Source: Lutispora saccharofermentans
GTDB lineage: Bacteria > Bacillota > Clostridia > Lutisporales > Lutisporaceae
Length of the DNA: 64,000 nucleotides
Assembly: GCF_024363565.1 (NCBI RefSeq)
Contig: NZ_JAJEKE010000009.1
Span: 85,387-149,386, forward strand
Direction: 5' to 3'
Made by a program: the position numbers and the translations under genes. Each line of letters begins with the position of its first letter. Positions within the stretch are counted from its first letter, which is position 1. Of the stretch, positions 9,493 through 18,318 are shown piece after piece. The notes under the pieces are model-generated. The model was given only the letters and a program-made list of their open reading frames with translations, ran no database searches and was not told the DNA's origin.

Positions 9493-10287
9493 TCATGCTC
9501 CTGTTTCAGCTAAAAGCTTTTCCACCGCTTGGGTGACTTTTTTCGAAGCCTCCACCTGGACATCGGAATAATTCTTAAGTCCATCCAATTGCTGGCCGAT
9601 CTTTGAAACTTCACCGGACAGCATGTCTAAAATCTTATTTATTTCTTTTGCATTGTTCTCACTGTTATCGGCTAAATCCTGGACTTCTTTGGCCACGACG
9701 GAAAACCCCCTGCCTTGCTCTCCCGCTCTGGCGGCTTCTATGTTTGCATTTATGCCCAGTATTTTTATCTGCCGGGTGATTTTATTGACATATTGTAATA
9801 TTTTATCGCTTTCTATGATATGCTTATTGGAATTATCAGCTATCTCTAAAAGCTTGCTGCTGACATTATGTACATTGCTTATGCTGTTGTTTATTTCACC
9901 AAGATGAGTTTGAACCTTGGATGAGGCTTCATTTACGGCAGTTATCTGAGAGTTCAGCTTGTCGAGGGTGTCTGAATTCTTTTCAACTAAGGCCATAAAC
10001 AAGCGAGAACCTGTCGAATTGATTATTTCGCATTTACTGCCGTAGGCTTCCGTCAAAGCCTCAGCTACCGAAGCTTTACCCGTCACTTCCAGGATTAGAT
10101 CCGCAGAGACTTCTTCTATAGCTTTTATCGAAGGCCCGTGCTTGATGCCCAATTCTTTTGCCAAAGAAATACCGGGAGCATCAGCATTTTGGTCAACAAC
10201 CATGACGATCCTTACATCTGATATATTGGCGAGGGTCTTTATGATCTTGGTACCTCCTGTCCCGGCGCCAACTACTGCAATATTCAA
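9493..10287 (-). CDS. Soluble chemoreceptor-like protein with N-terminal NAD-binding domain
   Basis: 264 residues without membrane segments. Residues ~1-105 form a Rossmann-like domain: VVGAGTGGTKI is a GxGxxG dinucleotide-binding loop and VVDQNADAPG fits the acidic end of strand 2, as in oxidoreductases of the aspartate/homoserine dehydrogenase type. Residues ~110-264 are a short cytoplasmic methyl-accepting-type signalling hairpin with the conserved tip EAARAGEQGRGFSVVAKEV, which contacts CheA/CheW. No HAMP or ligand-binding periplasmic domain is present. The simplest reading is a cytoplasmic sensor of NAD(H) or a bound metabolite that signals to the chemotaxis kinase. Monocistronic, with its own terminator. 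Confidence 0.85.
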   Translation of the reverse strand: MNIAVVGAGTGGTKIIKTLANISDVRIVMVVDQNADAPGISLAKELGIKHGPSIKAIEEVSADLILEVTGKASVAEALTEAYGSKCEIINSTGSRLFMALVEKNSDTLDKLNSQITAVNEASSKVQTHLGEINNSISNVHNVSSKLLEIADNSNKHIIESDKILQYVNKITRQIKILGINANIEAARAGEQGRGFSVVAKEVQDLADNSENNAKEINKILDMLSGEVSKIGQQLDGLKNYSDVQVEASKKVTQAVEKLLAETGA

Positions 10288-10517
10288 TGAAATTCCCCCT
10301 TGCTATATTACATCTTATAACCTCAAATATATATTAACATATATATTATAAAAAAAAAGTATGTACACCAAATAAAATTTAGGGGAAAAATGGCAGATAA
10401 ACTTGCGTATATCGTCGGAATTTGCGATAAATAAATGAAGGATAATGCAAAAATATGTAGAATTAGTTATAATATTACAAATATTTACAGGAATGTTTGT
10501 AGAGGTGAAGGAAGGCT

Positions 10518-12464
10518 ATGACAAATAAAATTAACAGATTTATGGGCATAGTAGCCACGATTTTAGCTATAATGTTCTTGGAGTCAACGGAGATTTCATA
10601 TAGATTATCTACTATTTTTGGGATCTTTGCAATGCTTATCATATTTTCCATATATAAAGGCGGGATATTGTCGGGAGTCGGGAGCATGGTCATCACCATA
10701 TTATATATGTACAACTTGAGGAAGGGCCAGACTCAAGGCTCAAGCCTTTATGATATTTCACATTATGAATTTTTGCTGGATATACTGTCTATGCTATGCA
10801 TAGGAGTGCTTGCAGGCATCATGCACTACCGGTATATAAGCTATTATGAAAGGTTCAAGGAGAGCCGCTTGTTTGCATCCCGGGCCGAGGAAATATCGGA
10901 TATCATGATTTGCAACACATCTCCGGAAGGAAAGTATATAGATGTGCCTCAAAATCTATGCTCACTATTGGGCTATACGAAAAATGAGCTTTTGAATAAG
11001 CATTACTGGGATGTCATTCATCCGGAGGATGCCGCATTGGAGGAAGAATTGTTTCATAGCCTTATAAGCGGGCATAAGGAAACATACAGCATAGAAAAAA
11101 GGGCTTACAAGAAGAGCGGGGAAATGATCTGGTTATTCTGCAATGTTTCTGCTGTAAAAAATAACGATGGAGAGATAATATACCTGCTCAGGTATCTGGT
11201 GGATATAACTGAGCAGAAAATAATGAGAGAAGAGTTAAAAAATAAAGAGAAAGAGCTCAGAAGAAGCGAGAATAAGTACCGGAACCTGGTGGAGCTGAGC
11301 CCGGATGCAGTTATAATTCATGAGGGAGATACCATCACCTTTATCAATAACACAGGCGTAAAGCTGCTGGGAGGGTCTACGGCGGAGGAGGTGACAGGGA
11401 AGAGTCTGTATGAATTTATACATCCGGACTATGTATACAATGTAAAGAGCCAGATCGGAAGGGCCTGCGTGAATCTTAACCAGGCCGGCATGCCCTTTGA
11501 TGTGAAAATAATATCTCATAACCGGATTGAAACGGATGTGGAGATGATAAACATTGGGTTCAGCAATGGCAATGATGTGCAGGTAATGGCCATGATACGC
11601 GATATTACGGAGAGAAAGAGATCCGAAGAGCTCAAAATGGCCATGAAAGAAAACGAGAGGCTTCTGGTGGAAGCAAAAGAATATGACAGGATCAAAAATG
11701 AATTTTTCGCAAATATTTCTCACGAGCTGAGGACACCTTTGAATGTAATATTGGGTACGCTGCAGCTCCTTGACATACATAATCAAAACGGAAGCAATAA
11801 TGATTTAAATCTGGATAAATATATAGGTCTTATGAAGCAGAATTGCTATAGGCTTCTGAGGCTTGTGACCAATATCATTGATATAACTAAAATTGATGCG
11901 GGATATTTTGATGTAAATCTGGAAAGCTACAATATTGTAAGCATTATAGAAGATATAACGCTTTCTGTATCCGGTTATATAGAGGATAAAGGCCTCAGCC
12001 TGGAATTTGATACGGATACAGAGGAAAAAATAATAAAATGCGATCCGGATCAGATGGAGCGTATAATGCTGAACCTGATCTCCAATGCAGTCAAATTTAC
12101 CAAACCCGGTGGTAAAATAAGCGTAAAGCTTAACGACAAGGGCAGCAGCATATCCATAAGCATTAAGGATACGGGGATCGGAATACCTGAGGACAAGCAG
12201 GGAATGATATTTGAGCGTTTTAGGCAGGTGAACAAATCCCTTACCAGAGACCATGAAGGCAGCGGCATAGGACTCTCGCTGGTGAAGTCTCTGGTGGAGA
12301 TCCATGGCGGTACGATATATTTGGTAAGCGAGCCGGGCTGCGGCAGTGAATTCATAATAGAGCTGCCCACAAATGAAAGCTATGAATCCCACAGAGAGGA
12401 GCAGGCGGCAAAGGTAAGACATATCGAGAGGATACAAGTAGAGTTTTCGGATATATATTCTTGA
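10518..12464 (+). CDS. Membrane PAS sensor histidine kinase
   Basis: 648 residues. Residues ~5-105 hold several hydrophobic segments (a small membrane sensor domain); ~120-235 and ~255-375 are two PAS domains, each followed by a PAC-like DITEQK/DITERK end. A HisKA domain follows with phospho-acceptor His402 (SHELRTPLN), then HATPase_c with N box (NLISNAVKFTKPGG), G1 (DTGIGIPED), F (FERFRQ) and G2 (GSGIGLSLVKSL). It autophosphorylates and passes phosphate to a response regulator not found next to it (orphan kinase). In clostridia such orphan kinases can feed Spo0A, but that is only a possibility. RBS GAAGG precedes the ATG. Confidence 0.93.
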   Translation: MTNKINRFMGIVATILAIMFLESTEISYRLSTIFGIFAMLIIFSIYKGGILSGVGSMVITILYMYNLRKGQTQGSSLYDISHYEFLLDILSMLCIGVLAGIMHYRYISYYERFKESRLFASRAEEISDIMICNTSPEGKYIDVPQNLCSLLGYTKNELLNKHYWDVIHPEDAALEEELFHSLISGHKETYSIEKRAYKKSGEMIWLFCNVSAVKNNDGEIIYLLRYLVDITEQKIMREELKNKEKELRRSENKYRNLVELSPDAVIIHEGDTITFINNTGVKLLGGSTAEEVTGKSLYEFIHPDYVYNVKSQIGRACVNLNQAGMPFDVKIISHNRIETDVEMINIGFSNGNDVQVMAMIRDITERKRSEELKMAMKENERLLVEAKEYDRIKNEFFANISHELRTPLNVILGTLQLLDIHNQNGSNNDLNLDKYIGLMKQNCYRLLRLVTNIIDITKIDAGYFDVNLESYNIVSIIEDITLSVSGYIEDKGLSLEFDTDTEEKIIKCDPDQMERIMLNLISNAVKFTKPGGKISVKLNDKGSSISISIKDTGIGIPEDKQGMIFERFRQVNKSLTRDHEGSGIGLSLVKSLVEIHGGTIYLVSEPGCGSEFIIELPTNESYESHREEQAAKVRHIERIQVEFSDIYS

Positions 12465-12488
12465 GGAAGCCGGTTTGGCTCCTTTTTT
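12464..12488 (+). terminator. Terminator after the histidine kinase
   Basis: AGGAAGCC / GGCTCCT stem with GGTTT loop followed by TTTTTT. It starts at the stop codon of the kinase gene. Confidence 0.75.
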
Positions 12489-12518
12489 ATTTTTTGATAG
12501 AAAATTAAGATACAGCTA

Positions 12519-12547
12519 TTGACAATTAAAATCATGAGGCATATACT
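12519..12547 (+). promoter_or_regulatory. Promoter of the GntR-ABC operon
   Basis: Consensus TTGACA (12519-12524), 17-base spacer, TATACT (12542-12547). It is among the best sigma-A promoters in the window and lies 44 bases before the GntR start. Confidence 0.8.
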
Positions 12548-12562
12548 TAGTTACATAACTAA
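12547..12562 (+). promoter_or_regulatory. Candidate GntR operator
   Basis: TTAGTTACATAACTAA is a perfect 7-base inverted repeat around CA. It begins at the last base of the -10 box, so a bound repressor would occlude the start site. YtrA-subfamily GntR proteins commonly autoregulate through such palindromes; assignment to the gene at 12591 is inference. Confidence 0.65.
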
Positions 12563-12590
12563 TTAACCAAATGAGTGAGGAGGTGCTTTC

Positions 12591-12965
12591 ATGAAGATGC
12601 CTTTGGATGAGGGCAAGTTAATATATATGCAGATTGCTGATTCCATAGAAGACGAAGTGATAAGCGGTGCACTAAACGAAAAAGAGCAGGTATATTCCAC
12701 AAATCAGTTTGCAAAGCTTTATGGTATAAATCCGGCCACTGCAGCGAAGGGAATAAATCTTCTTGTAGAAGAAGGAATATTGTTTAAGAAAAGAGGGATT
12801 GGGATGTTTGTGGCAGAAGGTGCCAAAGACCGTATAGTTGATAAAAGAAAGAGGATATTTGTTGAGGAGTATATCACCAGGTTGATTCATGAAGCAAGGA
12901 AGCTCAATATTACTAAGGAAGAGCTTTTAGATATAATCAGAAGCTATGAAGGGGGAGATAAATGA
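12591..12965 (+). CDS. GntR family regulator, YtrA subfamily
   Basis: 124 residues: an N-terminal winged helix (IYMQIADSIEDEVISGALNEKEQVYSTNQFAKLYGINPATAAKGINLL in family order, residues ~10-75) followed by only ~45 residues. The short C-terminus without a ligand domain is typical of the YtrA subfamily, which represses adjacent ABC transporter genes. The stop overlaps the next start (ATGATG), and a palindrome covers the promoter. RBS GAGGAGGTG is strong. It likely represses its own operon (12591-14558) until cell-envelope or antibiotic stress. Confidence 0.93.
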   Translation: MKMPLDEGKLIYMQIADSIEDEVISGALNEKEQVYSTNQFAKLYGINPATAAKGINLLVEEGILFKKRGIGMFVAEGAKDRIVDKRKRIFVEEYITRLIHEARKLNITKEELLDIIRSYEGGDK

Positions 12966-13867
12966 TGGCATATGCTGTTGAATGCACGAACATTTCAAAG
13001 GCTTACGGCAAATCAAAAGCATTATCCGATATAAGCCTGAGGATAGAAGAAGACAAGATATATGGGCTGCTAGGAAGAAACGGTGCCGGCAAGAGCACTC
13101 TGCTAAATATAATCAGCGCTCAGATATTTCCCAATGGCGGAGAAGTAAAAATATTCGGAGAAGCTCCCTATGAGAATGAAAAAGCGCTGAAAAATTTGTG
13201 CGTAGTCAAAGAGAGCGGAATGTTTCTTAATGATATCAAAGTCATGGATGCCTTGAGCATTGCCTCTTACTTCTACCCGAATTGGGATAAAAACCTTGCC
13301 GAAAGGCTTGCCGGCCAGTTCGAGCTGGACGAAAAGAAAATCTATAAAAATCTTTCCCTGGGCATGAAATCTCAGCTGGGGATAATCGTGGGATTATCAA
13401 GCAGAGCCCCTATAACCATCTTTGATGAACCTTACATCGGCTTGGATGCTGCAGGCAGACAGCTGTTTTATGATGTATTGATAGAGGATTATATGGAAAA
13501 TCCAAGGACTATAATACTGTCCACCCACCTTATAGATGAGGTGAGCAACCTTCTGGAAGAAGTGATAATCCTTCACAAAGGAAGCGTGAAGCTGGAGGGG
13601 AATTCAGATGATATAAAGAAAAAAGCCTTCTATGTAAGCGGTATCAAGGAGCAGGTGGAGAAGCATGTTTCCGGCAAAACGGTCCTAAGCATCGATGAAT
13701 TTGGCAAGAATATAGCAGCGGCGGTATTCGATGATATTTCAGAAAAGGAAATAAAGGCTATGGAAGCAGACGACCTGAGCATAAGCTCTATTTCGCTGCA
13801 GCAGCTGTTCATACACCTTACCGGCGGAAAAATGATTAAAAGAGGTGACATAGATGAGCAATATTAA
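12962..13867 (+). CDS. ABC transporter ATP-binding protein
   Basis: 301 residues, single nucleotide-binding domain: Walker A GRNGAGKST (~residue 36-44), Q-loop region, signature-like LSLGMKSQLG, Walker B ITIFDEP and H-loop STHLIDE. A C-terminal extension (~220-301) is typical of ABC-2 exporters of the YtrB/BcrA type. ATG codons at 12962 and 12965 both overlap the GntR stop. It energises the membrane protein encoded next. Confidence 0.92.
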   Translation: MMAYAVECTNISKAYGKSKALSDISLRIEEDKIYGLLGRNGAGKSTLLNIISAQIFPNGGEVKIFGEAPYENEKALKNLCVVKESGMFLNDIKVMDALSIASYFYPNWDKNLAERLAGQFELDEKKIYKNLSLGMKSQLGIIVGLSSRAPITIFDEPYIGLDAAGRQLFYDVLIEDYMENPRTIILSTHLIDEVSNLLEEVIILHKGSVKLEGNSDDIKKKAFYVSGIKEQVEKHVSGKTVLSIDEFGKNIAAAVFDDISEKEIKAMEADDLSISSISLQQLFIHLTGGKMIKRGDIDEQY

Positions 13868-14558
13868 AACTCAACTGAAGATGCATTATATAAACTCTAA
13901 AAAATCATTCTTCATATTCTGGTCCATAATACTTGCTATAACTGTTTTCGGATTTGTTATTGCATTATATCTCAGAAGTCAAGGATATACGGATAAGTTT
14001 ACGACCAATAATATTGTTGCAGTGGTTATCTTCGGTGCCGTGAGCAGTATGGTGGCCTATAATGAAACACTGCCCTATATCTTGAACATGGGGAGCACGA
14101 GGAGAAGCTTTGTTTTTAGCTTTGCAGCATATAACATGCTCTTGTCTCTTGTCTTATCCGTTATATTCAGCATTTTATCCATATTGGAGCGGTTGGTGTA
14201 TAAGATGCTGGGATTTACGGAAAGCTTCATAGGCAATATGTCAGTGACCTCCAGCTTGAGCAATATTTTGTCGAACCTGCTGCTATGCTTTGCCGTTACT
14301 CTTGCAGCGGCGGCTATATTCGCTCTCATTGCAGGGATATACTACTTGAAGGGCATGATGTTCCTGTTTGGTATGGGTGCGGTGATGATGCTGCTCATGT
14401 TTATACCAGGGGTTAGGATAGCAGTTTTTCACGCTTTGAAATTCATTGTATTGAATTTTATAGGCAGCATCAACATACTGCTGCTTTCCCTGGCCGTTTT
14501 CCTGGCATGCTACATCATAATATATCTCCTGGCCAGGATCAGCCAGGTCAAGAGATGA
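13854..14558 (+). CDS. ABC-2 type membrane permease
   Basis: 234 residues with about six hydrophobic segments and no soluble domain. It overlaps the ATPase gene by 14 bases. It is the membrane partner in a GntR-regulated ABC-2 system (YtrCD-like arrangement). The substrate is unknown; such systems often handle peptides, lantibiotics or envelope components. Confidence 0.8.
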   Translation: MSNIKTQLKMHYINSKKSFFIFWSIILAITVFGFVIALYLRSQGYTDKFTTNNIVAVVIFGAVSSMVAYNETLPYILNMGSTRRSFVFSFAAYNMLLSLVLSVIFSILSILERLVYKMLGFTESFIGNMSVTSSLSNILSNLLLCFAVTLAAAAIFALIAGIYYLKGMMFLFGMGAVMMLLMFIPGVRIAVFHALKFIVLNFIGSINILLLSLAVFLACYIIIYLLARISQVKR

Positions 14559-14590
14559 TATGACATTTGTCATATCATCTCATTATTTTT
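14552..14590 (+). terminator. Terminator of the GntR-ABC operon
   Basis: GAGATGATATGACA (14552-14565) and TGTCATATCATCTC (14568-14581) are a perfect 14-base inverted repeat containing the stop codon, followed by ATTATTTTT. Confidence 0.8.
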
Positions 14591-14664
14591 GTCATTGGAA
14601 GTGGGCGCTGCTTTGGCTTAATATTATGGTATATATAACGTGAAAAAGATTTTACAGCAATAAT

Positions 14665-14942
14665 GTTATCCTGACTGATATAAGAGTGCATTGTGAAGGA
14701 GCTTAGAGTTTGTTAGCGAAGTCAAGGTGAATTGCGACACAGGAGCAAGAGAAGGTGCCCTGGGGCAATAGGATAAGTTGCGTCAACTGTTTGAGCCTAT
14801 ATGCCAGCAAATTAGAAAAATGTATACCTTACTTGAAGCTTAACAGTAATGACAAACGCTGTATGCGAGTTTTGACGCAACCCTATGCAAGCTTACAAAC
14901 TCTTAGCTCTGAAGCTCTGCAATCGTTATCAGTCAGGATAAC
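14665..14942. repeat. 278-base nested inverted-repeat element (leader or MITE-like)
   Basis: Three nested arms pair: GTTATCCTGACTGATA (14665-14680) with 14927-14942, perfect over 16 bases; AGCTTAGAGTTTGT (14700-14713) with 14895-14908, one mismatch; GTTGCGTCAA (14777-14786) with 14872-14881, perfect. The whole can fold into one long hairpin. It fills the gap before the ABC ATPase at 14998. The left end shares about 39 bases with a second copy at 18231 (CTGATATAAGAGTGCAT-N-GTGAAG). It could be a structured 5' leader, or a mobile palindromic element. The small open frame inside it is not convincing. Confidence 0.6.
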
Positions 14943-14997
14943 AGCTACGTAGAATATCTAATGCGTTATATGTAGAAAGCATTAGGAGGGTTTTGAA

Positions 14998-15945
14998 ATG
15001 ATTTTGGAAGTAAAAAACCTGATAAAAAGATATGGCGAGACCCTTGCTGTGGATAATATAAGCTTCAGTGTAAGAGAAGGAGAAATATTCGGGCTTTTGG
15101 GACCCAACGGAGCAGGCAAGACCACTGCCATAAATACCATAATAGGAATAAATACTGCGGATAAAGGCGATATAACCATATTCGGCAAGGACATGAAGAA
15201 AAGCGCCTCTGAGATCAAAAGCGATATAGGCATCGTGCCTCAGGATATTGCCATATATCCGGATCTGACGGCCTATGAGAATGTAGAATTTTTCGGCAGG
15301 CTCTATGATTTAAAGGGCGCTCTGCTCAAGGAGCGGGTGGAAGAGGTCTTAAAGTTCACCGGGCTTATAGAACGGCGAAAGCAGCAGGCCAGGAAATTCT
15401 CGGGAGGCATGAAAAGAAGGCTCAACATTGCCTGTGCCTTAGTGCACAATCCAAAGCTTATAATCATGGATGAGCCTACGGTAGGAATAGACCCTCAGTC
15501 GCGGAATCATATCCTGGAATCTGTAAAAAAAATGAGAAAAGACGGTTCTACCATAATATACACCTCTCATTATATGGAGGAGGTGGAAGAGCTCTGTACC
15601 GATATAGCCATCATGGATCACGGTAAAATAATCGCCAGGGGCAGCAAGGAAGAGCTGAAGGCTTTTGTGGCGGTGGAAGAGAGAACGGTCATAGAATTGG
15701 ATGCCATAAATTATACGGTGGCGGAGCGGATCAAAAAGGTAGAAAACGTTGTAGATTGCAGCATAGCAGGGAATACGATCACCATAATATCCAAAAAAGG
15801 CAGCAATAATTTAAGCGATCTGATACAGAGCATCCTAAGCTCAGATTCCCAAATAATATCCTTAGCTTCGGAAAAGCCGGATTTGGAGACCGTATTTCTC
15901 ACATTGACGGGCAGAACCTTGAGGGATGAGGTGGCTGCAGTATGA
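14998..15945 (+). CDS. ABC transporter ATP-binding protein, DrrA/CcmA type
   Basis: 315 residues. Walker A GPNGAGKTT, signature FSGGMKRRL, Walker B LIIMDEP, D-loop VGIDPQSR and H-loop TSHYMEE are all present, followed by a ~90-residue C-terminal domain as in DrrA-type drug exporter ATPases. RBS TAGGAGGG is well placed. It overlaps the next gene by four bases. Together with the two permeases after it and the two-component pair, it forms a five-gene unit resembling antimicrobial-peptide or drug response systems. Confidence 0.94.
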   Translation: MILEVKNLIKRYGETLAVDNISFSVREGEIFGLLGPNGAGKTTAINTIIGINTADKGDITIFGKDMKKSASEIKSDIGIVPQDIAIYPDLTAYENVEFFGRLYDLKGALLKERVEEVLKFTGLIERRKQQARKFSGGMKRRLNIACALVHNPKLIIMDEPTVGIDPQSRNHILESVKKMRKDGSTIIYTSHYMEEVEELCTDIAIMDHGKIIARGSKEELKAFVAVEERTVIELDAINYTVAERIKKVENVVDCSIAGNTITIISKKGSNNLSDLIQSILSSDSQIISLASEKPDLETVFLTLTGRTLRDEVAAV

Positions 15946-17057
15946 AGGCCTTGTATATAGCTTATTATACGGCGCTGAGGAACATAAGGGATTATAGGAA
16001 CCTGAGCACCATGCTGGCCTTGCCCATAGTGACCATATTCATACTGGGCTCTGCCCTTTCAGGCTCCTTTAAAATAGAAAACATAGACCCTGTGAAAGCG
16101 GTGCTGGTAGATGAGAGTAGCGGTGAACTATCGGCAGGGCTGGAGAGCTTTTTGCTCAGCCCTGATATCAAAGAGATAATGGAGATAGACAGAGCCGATG
16201 ACTTTAATGAAGGCATGAATAGGGTAAAGCAAGGTAAAGCCGTATCGCTTATTCATGTGGAAAAGGGATCTGCAGGAGAAATAAAGGTTTATAAAAGCAA
16301 TTCAAACCCATTTAAAGACTCTGTGGTACAGAATGTTTTAGACAGCTTCGTTCAATCTGCCAATGCGGAGTATGCTTATGCAAAGCTGGGGAGCAAAGCA
16401 TCTGATGCCCATTTTTCCCAGAGTATAAAGGAAGAAGCCGTCAACACTGACGGTAAGCTGCCGAGTGCTCTGGATTATTACGCTGTGTCCATGCTTATCA
16501 TGACCATGATGTATGGCACTACCTATGGGTGTGCAGCTATGTCCGAGGAGCGGTTTTATAAAACAGAGATAAGGCTGAAATCAGCTCCCGTAGCTTCCTA
16601 TGAAATATATGCAGGGAAGGTTGCGGGAACAATACTGACGCTGATGCTGGATGGAGCAGTGATAATACTATTTACAAAATATGCTTATAATGTAAACTGG
16701 GGAAGCCGCATACCGGTCATACTATTCGCATGCCTTTCTCTGTCGGTGTTGGCAGCAGGCTTGGGGATAGCCGGCTTTATGCTGATAGGGGATGCAAACA
16801 AAACCCAGGCTCTTTTAAGCATCATGGTGCCTATATTCACATTCTTGGGCGGAGGATATATACCTGTTCAATATATGTCGCCTGAAATGGAAAAGCTGAG
16901 CTTTTTATCGCCGAATCATATAGGCCAGAGGATCATACTCAATAGTATATTTGAGGGAAATGCGGTGCAGACAAGGAATTATTTGCTGATATTGTGGGCG
17001 GCTTCTTTGCTCATGTTTGCTCTGAGTGCTTTTAAGGGAAGGAGGGATCTGGATTGA
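15942..17057 (+). CDS. ABC-2 type permease
   Basis: 371 residues: TM1 near residue 20-40, a large extracellular loop (~45-180), then five TM segments ending in LLILWAASLLMFALSAF, the layout of ABC-2 (YhgE/Pip-like or LinH-like) permeases. ATGA overlap with the ATPase at 15942-15945 and TTGA overlap with the next permease at 17054. The pair of large permeases suggests a heterodimeric membrane channel. Confidence 0.9.
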   Translation: MKALYIAYYTALRNIRDYRNLSTMLALPIVTIFILGSALSGSFKIENIDPVKAVLVDESSGELSAGLESFLLSPDIKEIMEIDRADDFNEGMNRVKQGKAVSLIHVEKGSAGEIKVYKSNSNPFKDSVVQNVLDSFVQSANAEYAYAKLGSKASDAHFSQSIKEEAVNTDGKLPSALDYYAVSMLIMTMMYGTTYGCAAMSEERFYKTEIRLKSAPVASYEIYAGKVAGTILTLMLDGAVIILFTKYAYNVNWGSRIPVILFACLSLSVLAAGLGIAGFMLIGDANKTQALLSIMVPIFTFLGGGYIPVQYMSPEMEKLSFLSPNHIGQRIILNSIFEGNAVQTRNYLLILWAASLLMFALSAFKGRRDLD

Positions 17058-18157
17058 GCATATTGAGGAATAACTTGAAAAGACTGCTGAGGGACAAATT
17101 TAATTTTATCGTGATGGTCATTTTGCCGGTGACATTCATCGCATTATCCATATTTGCAGGAAACGGGAACCTTCCTGTAAGAGTAGGAGTGGTTGATAAT
17201 GACGGCACCTTCCTTACCGGACATCTGATGGAAGGTCTGGGAAAAAATTGCATGGTGGTCATGCTGAAAGAGGATGAGATAAAGGATAAGCTTTTAAATA
17301 GCAAGGTGGAATATGTCATAAAGATCGATAAAGGATTTACCGATGAGATAATAGCAGGAGAGGATGCCCGGATAGAAGGATACGGCATAAAGGATTATAA
17401 TGCCTCTATCCCTGCAAAGCTTTACATCAACAGCTTTGTGAGCTCGGCCAAAGCCATCGCCGGGGTGTCTGGGGGAGGCCGTGACAGCTTTGAAAGAGGG
17501 ATGGGATACTATCTGGAAGGAAATGTTGCGGCATCCTATAAAGATATTTCCAGCACCTCCTCTAAATCCGGCCAGGAGCTGCAAAGCCTGGGATATATGG
17601 TGATGTTTATGATGTATTTATCCGTAAATGCTGCATCGTTGATCACAGAGGATAAAAAATTTAAAACCTATGAAAGGATCTTGATGTCCCGGTTAAGCCT
17701 GAAGAGGTACGCCCTTGAAAATGTGCTCAGCTTCTTCGCCGTGATATGGATTCAGATTTTGGCGTTATTTGCTATAATGTTATTAATATTTAAAATGGAT
17801 TTCGGGGCTTCGATCATCAGCCTCGTCGCTTTTACTCTCATATATTCTGTTGTATCGGTATCTATGGGGATGGCCATAGTGAATTTATCAAAAACATTGA
17901 AGCAGGTGTCTTCTGTAACACCGTTGATCGTAATACCCATGTCCATGCTGGGGGGATGCTTCTGGCCTAAATGGATCATGCCTGAGGTACTCCAGAGGGC
18001 AAGCAGTTTTGTGCCGGTCAGCTGGGCTTTGCAGGGAATGGAAAAGATACTTGCAGGCGGGAGTATAGCATCCGTAGGCAGTGAAATAGGGATATTGCTG
18101 CTGTTTTCACTGGTATTTTTCCTTTTAGGCTCAGCCAAAACCAACAGCTTTGCATAA
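17054..18157 (+). CDS. ABC-2 type permease, second subunit
   Basis: 367 residues with the same plan as the preceding permease: RNNLKRLLRDKFNFIVMVILPV as first TM, a long outside loop and five C-terminal TM segments (SSVTPLIVIPMSMLGGCFWP is the typical ABC-2 motif). Starts with TTG in a TTGA overlap with the previous stop; GGAAGGAGGGA upstream supports it. Confidence 0.9.
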   Translation: MSILRNNLKRLLRDKFNFIVMVILPVTFIALSIFAGNGNLPVRVGVVDNDGTFLTGHLMEGLGKNCMVVMLKEDEIKDKLLNSKVEYVIKIDKGFTDEIIAGEDARIEGYGIKDYNASIPAKLYINSFVSSAKAIAGVSGGGRDSFERGMGYYLEGNVAASYKDISSTSSKSGQELQSLGYMVMFMMYLSVNAASLITEDKKFKTYERILMSRLSLKRYALENVLSFFAVIWIQILALFAIMLLIFKMDFGASIISLVAFTLIYSVVSVSMGMAIVNLSKTLKQVSSVTPLIVIPMSMLGGCFWPKWIMPEVLQRASSFVPVSWALQGMEKILAGGSIASVGSEIGILLLFSLVFFLLGSAKTNSFA

Positions 18158-18230
18158 TATATTGAAGATCAACCTGTTATGGTGTATTATGCAATTAGTA
18201 ACTATGATTTTGCTGTAATAAGTTCAAATC

Positions 18231-18302
18231 TGTTATGATAGCTGATATAAGAGTGCATAGTGAAGTAGCCTTTCAGCTGACACAACAGATGCTATCAGCA
18301 AG
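18231..18302 (+). repeat. Second copy of the leader motif found at 14665
   Basis: TGTTAT-N5-CTGATATAAGAGTGCAT-N-GTGAAG-N-AGC is shared with 14664-14701. Here the element is short: AGCTGATA near 18239 can pair with TATCAGCA near 18294. It lies just before the histidine kinase start at 18319, so both copies precede genes of the same transport/signalling unit. It may be a conserved RNA leader, an operator or a transposed remnant. Confidence 0.5.
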
Positions 18303-18318
18303 CCTTTGAGGTTTTGGT

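Noticed and set aside
11805..12437. 210-codon antisense frame inside the histidine kinase gene
   Set aside because: It is opposite the conserved HisKA/HATPase region, whose codon pattern explains the open antisense frame.
14665..14942. T-box leader
   Set aside because: No AGGGTGGNACCGCG-type T-box sequence and no following terminator; gene downstream is not amino acid related.
14755..14952. 65-codon open frame inside the nested palindrome
   Set aside because: No ribosome binding site, no recognisable protein features, and it lies wholly in the inverted-repeat element.
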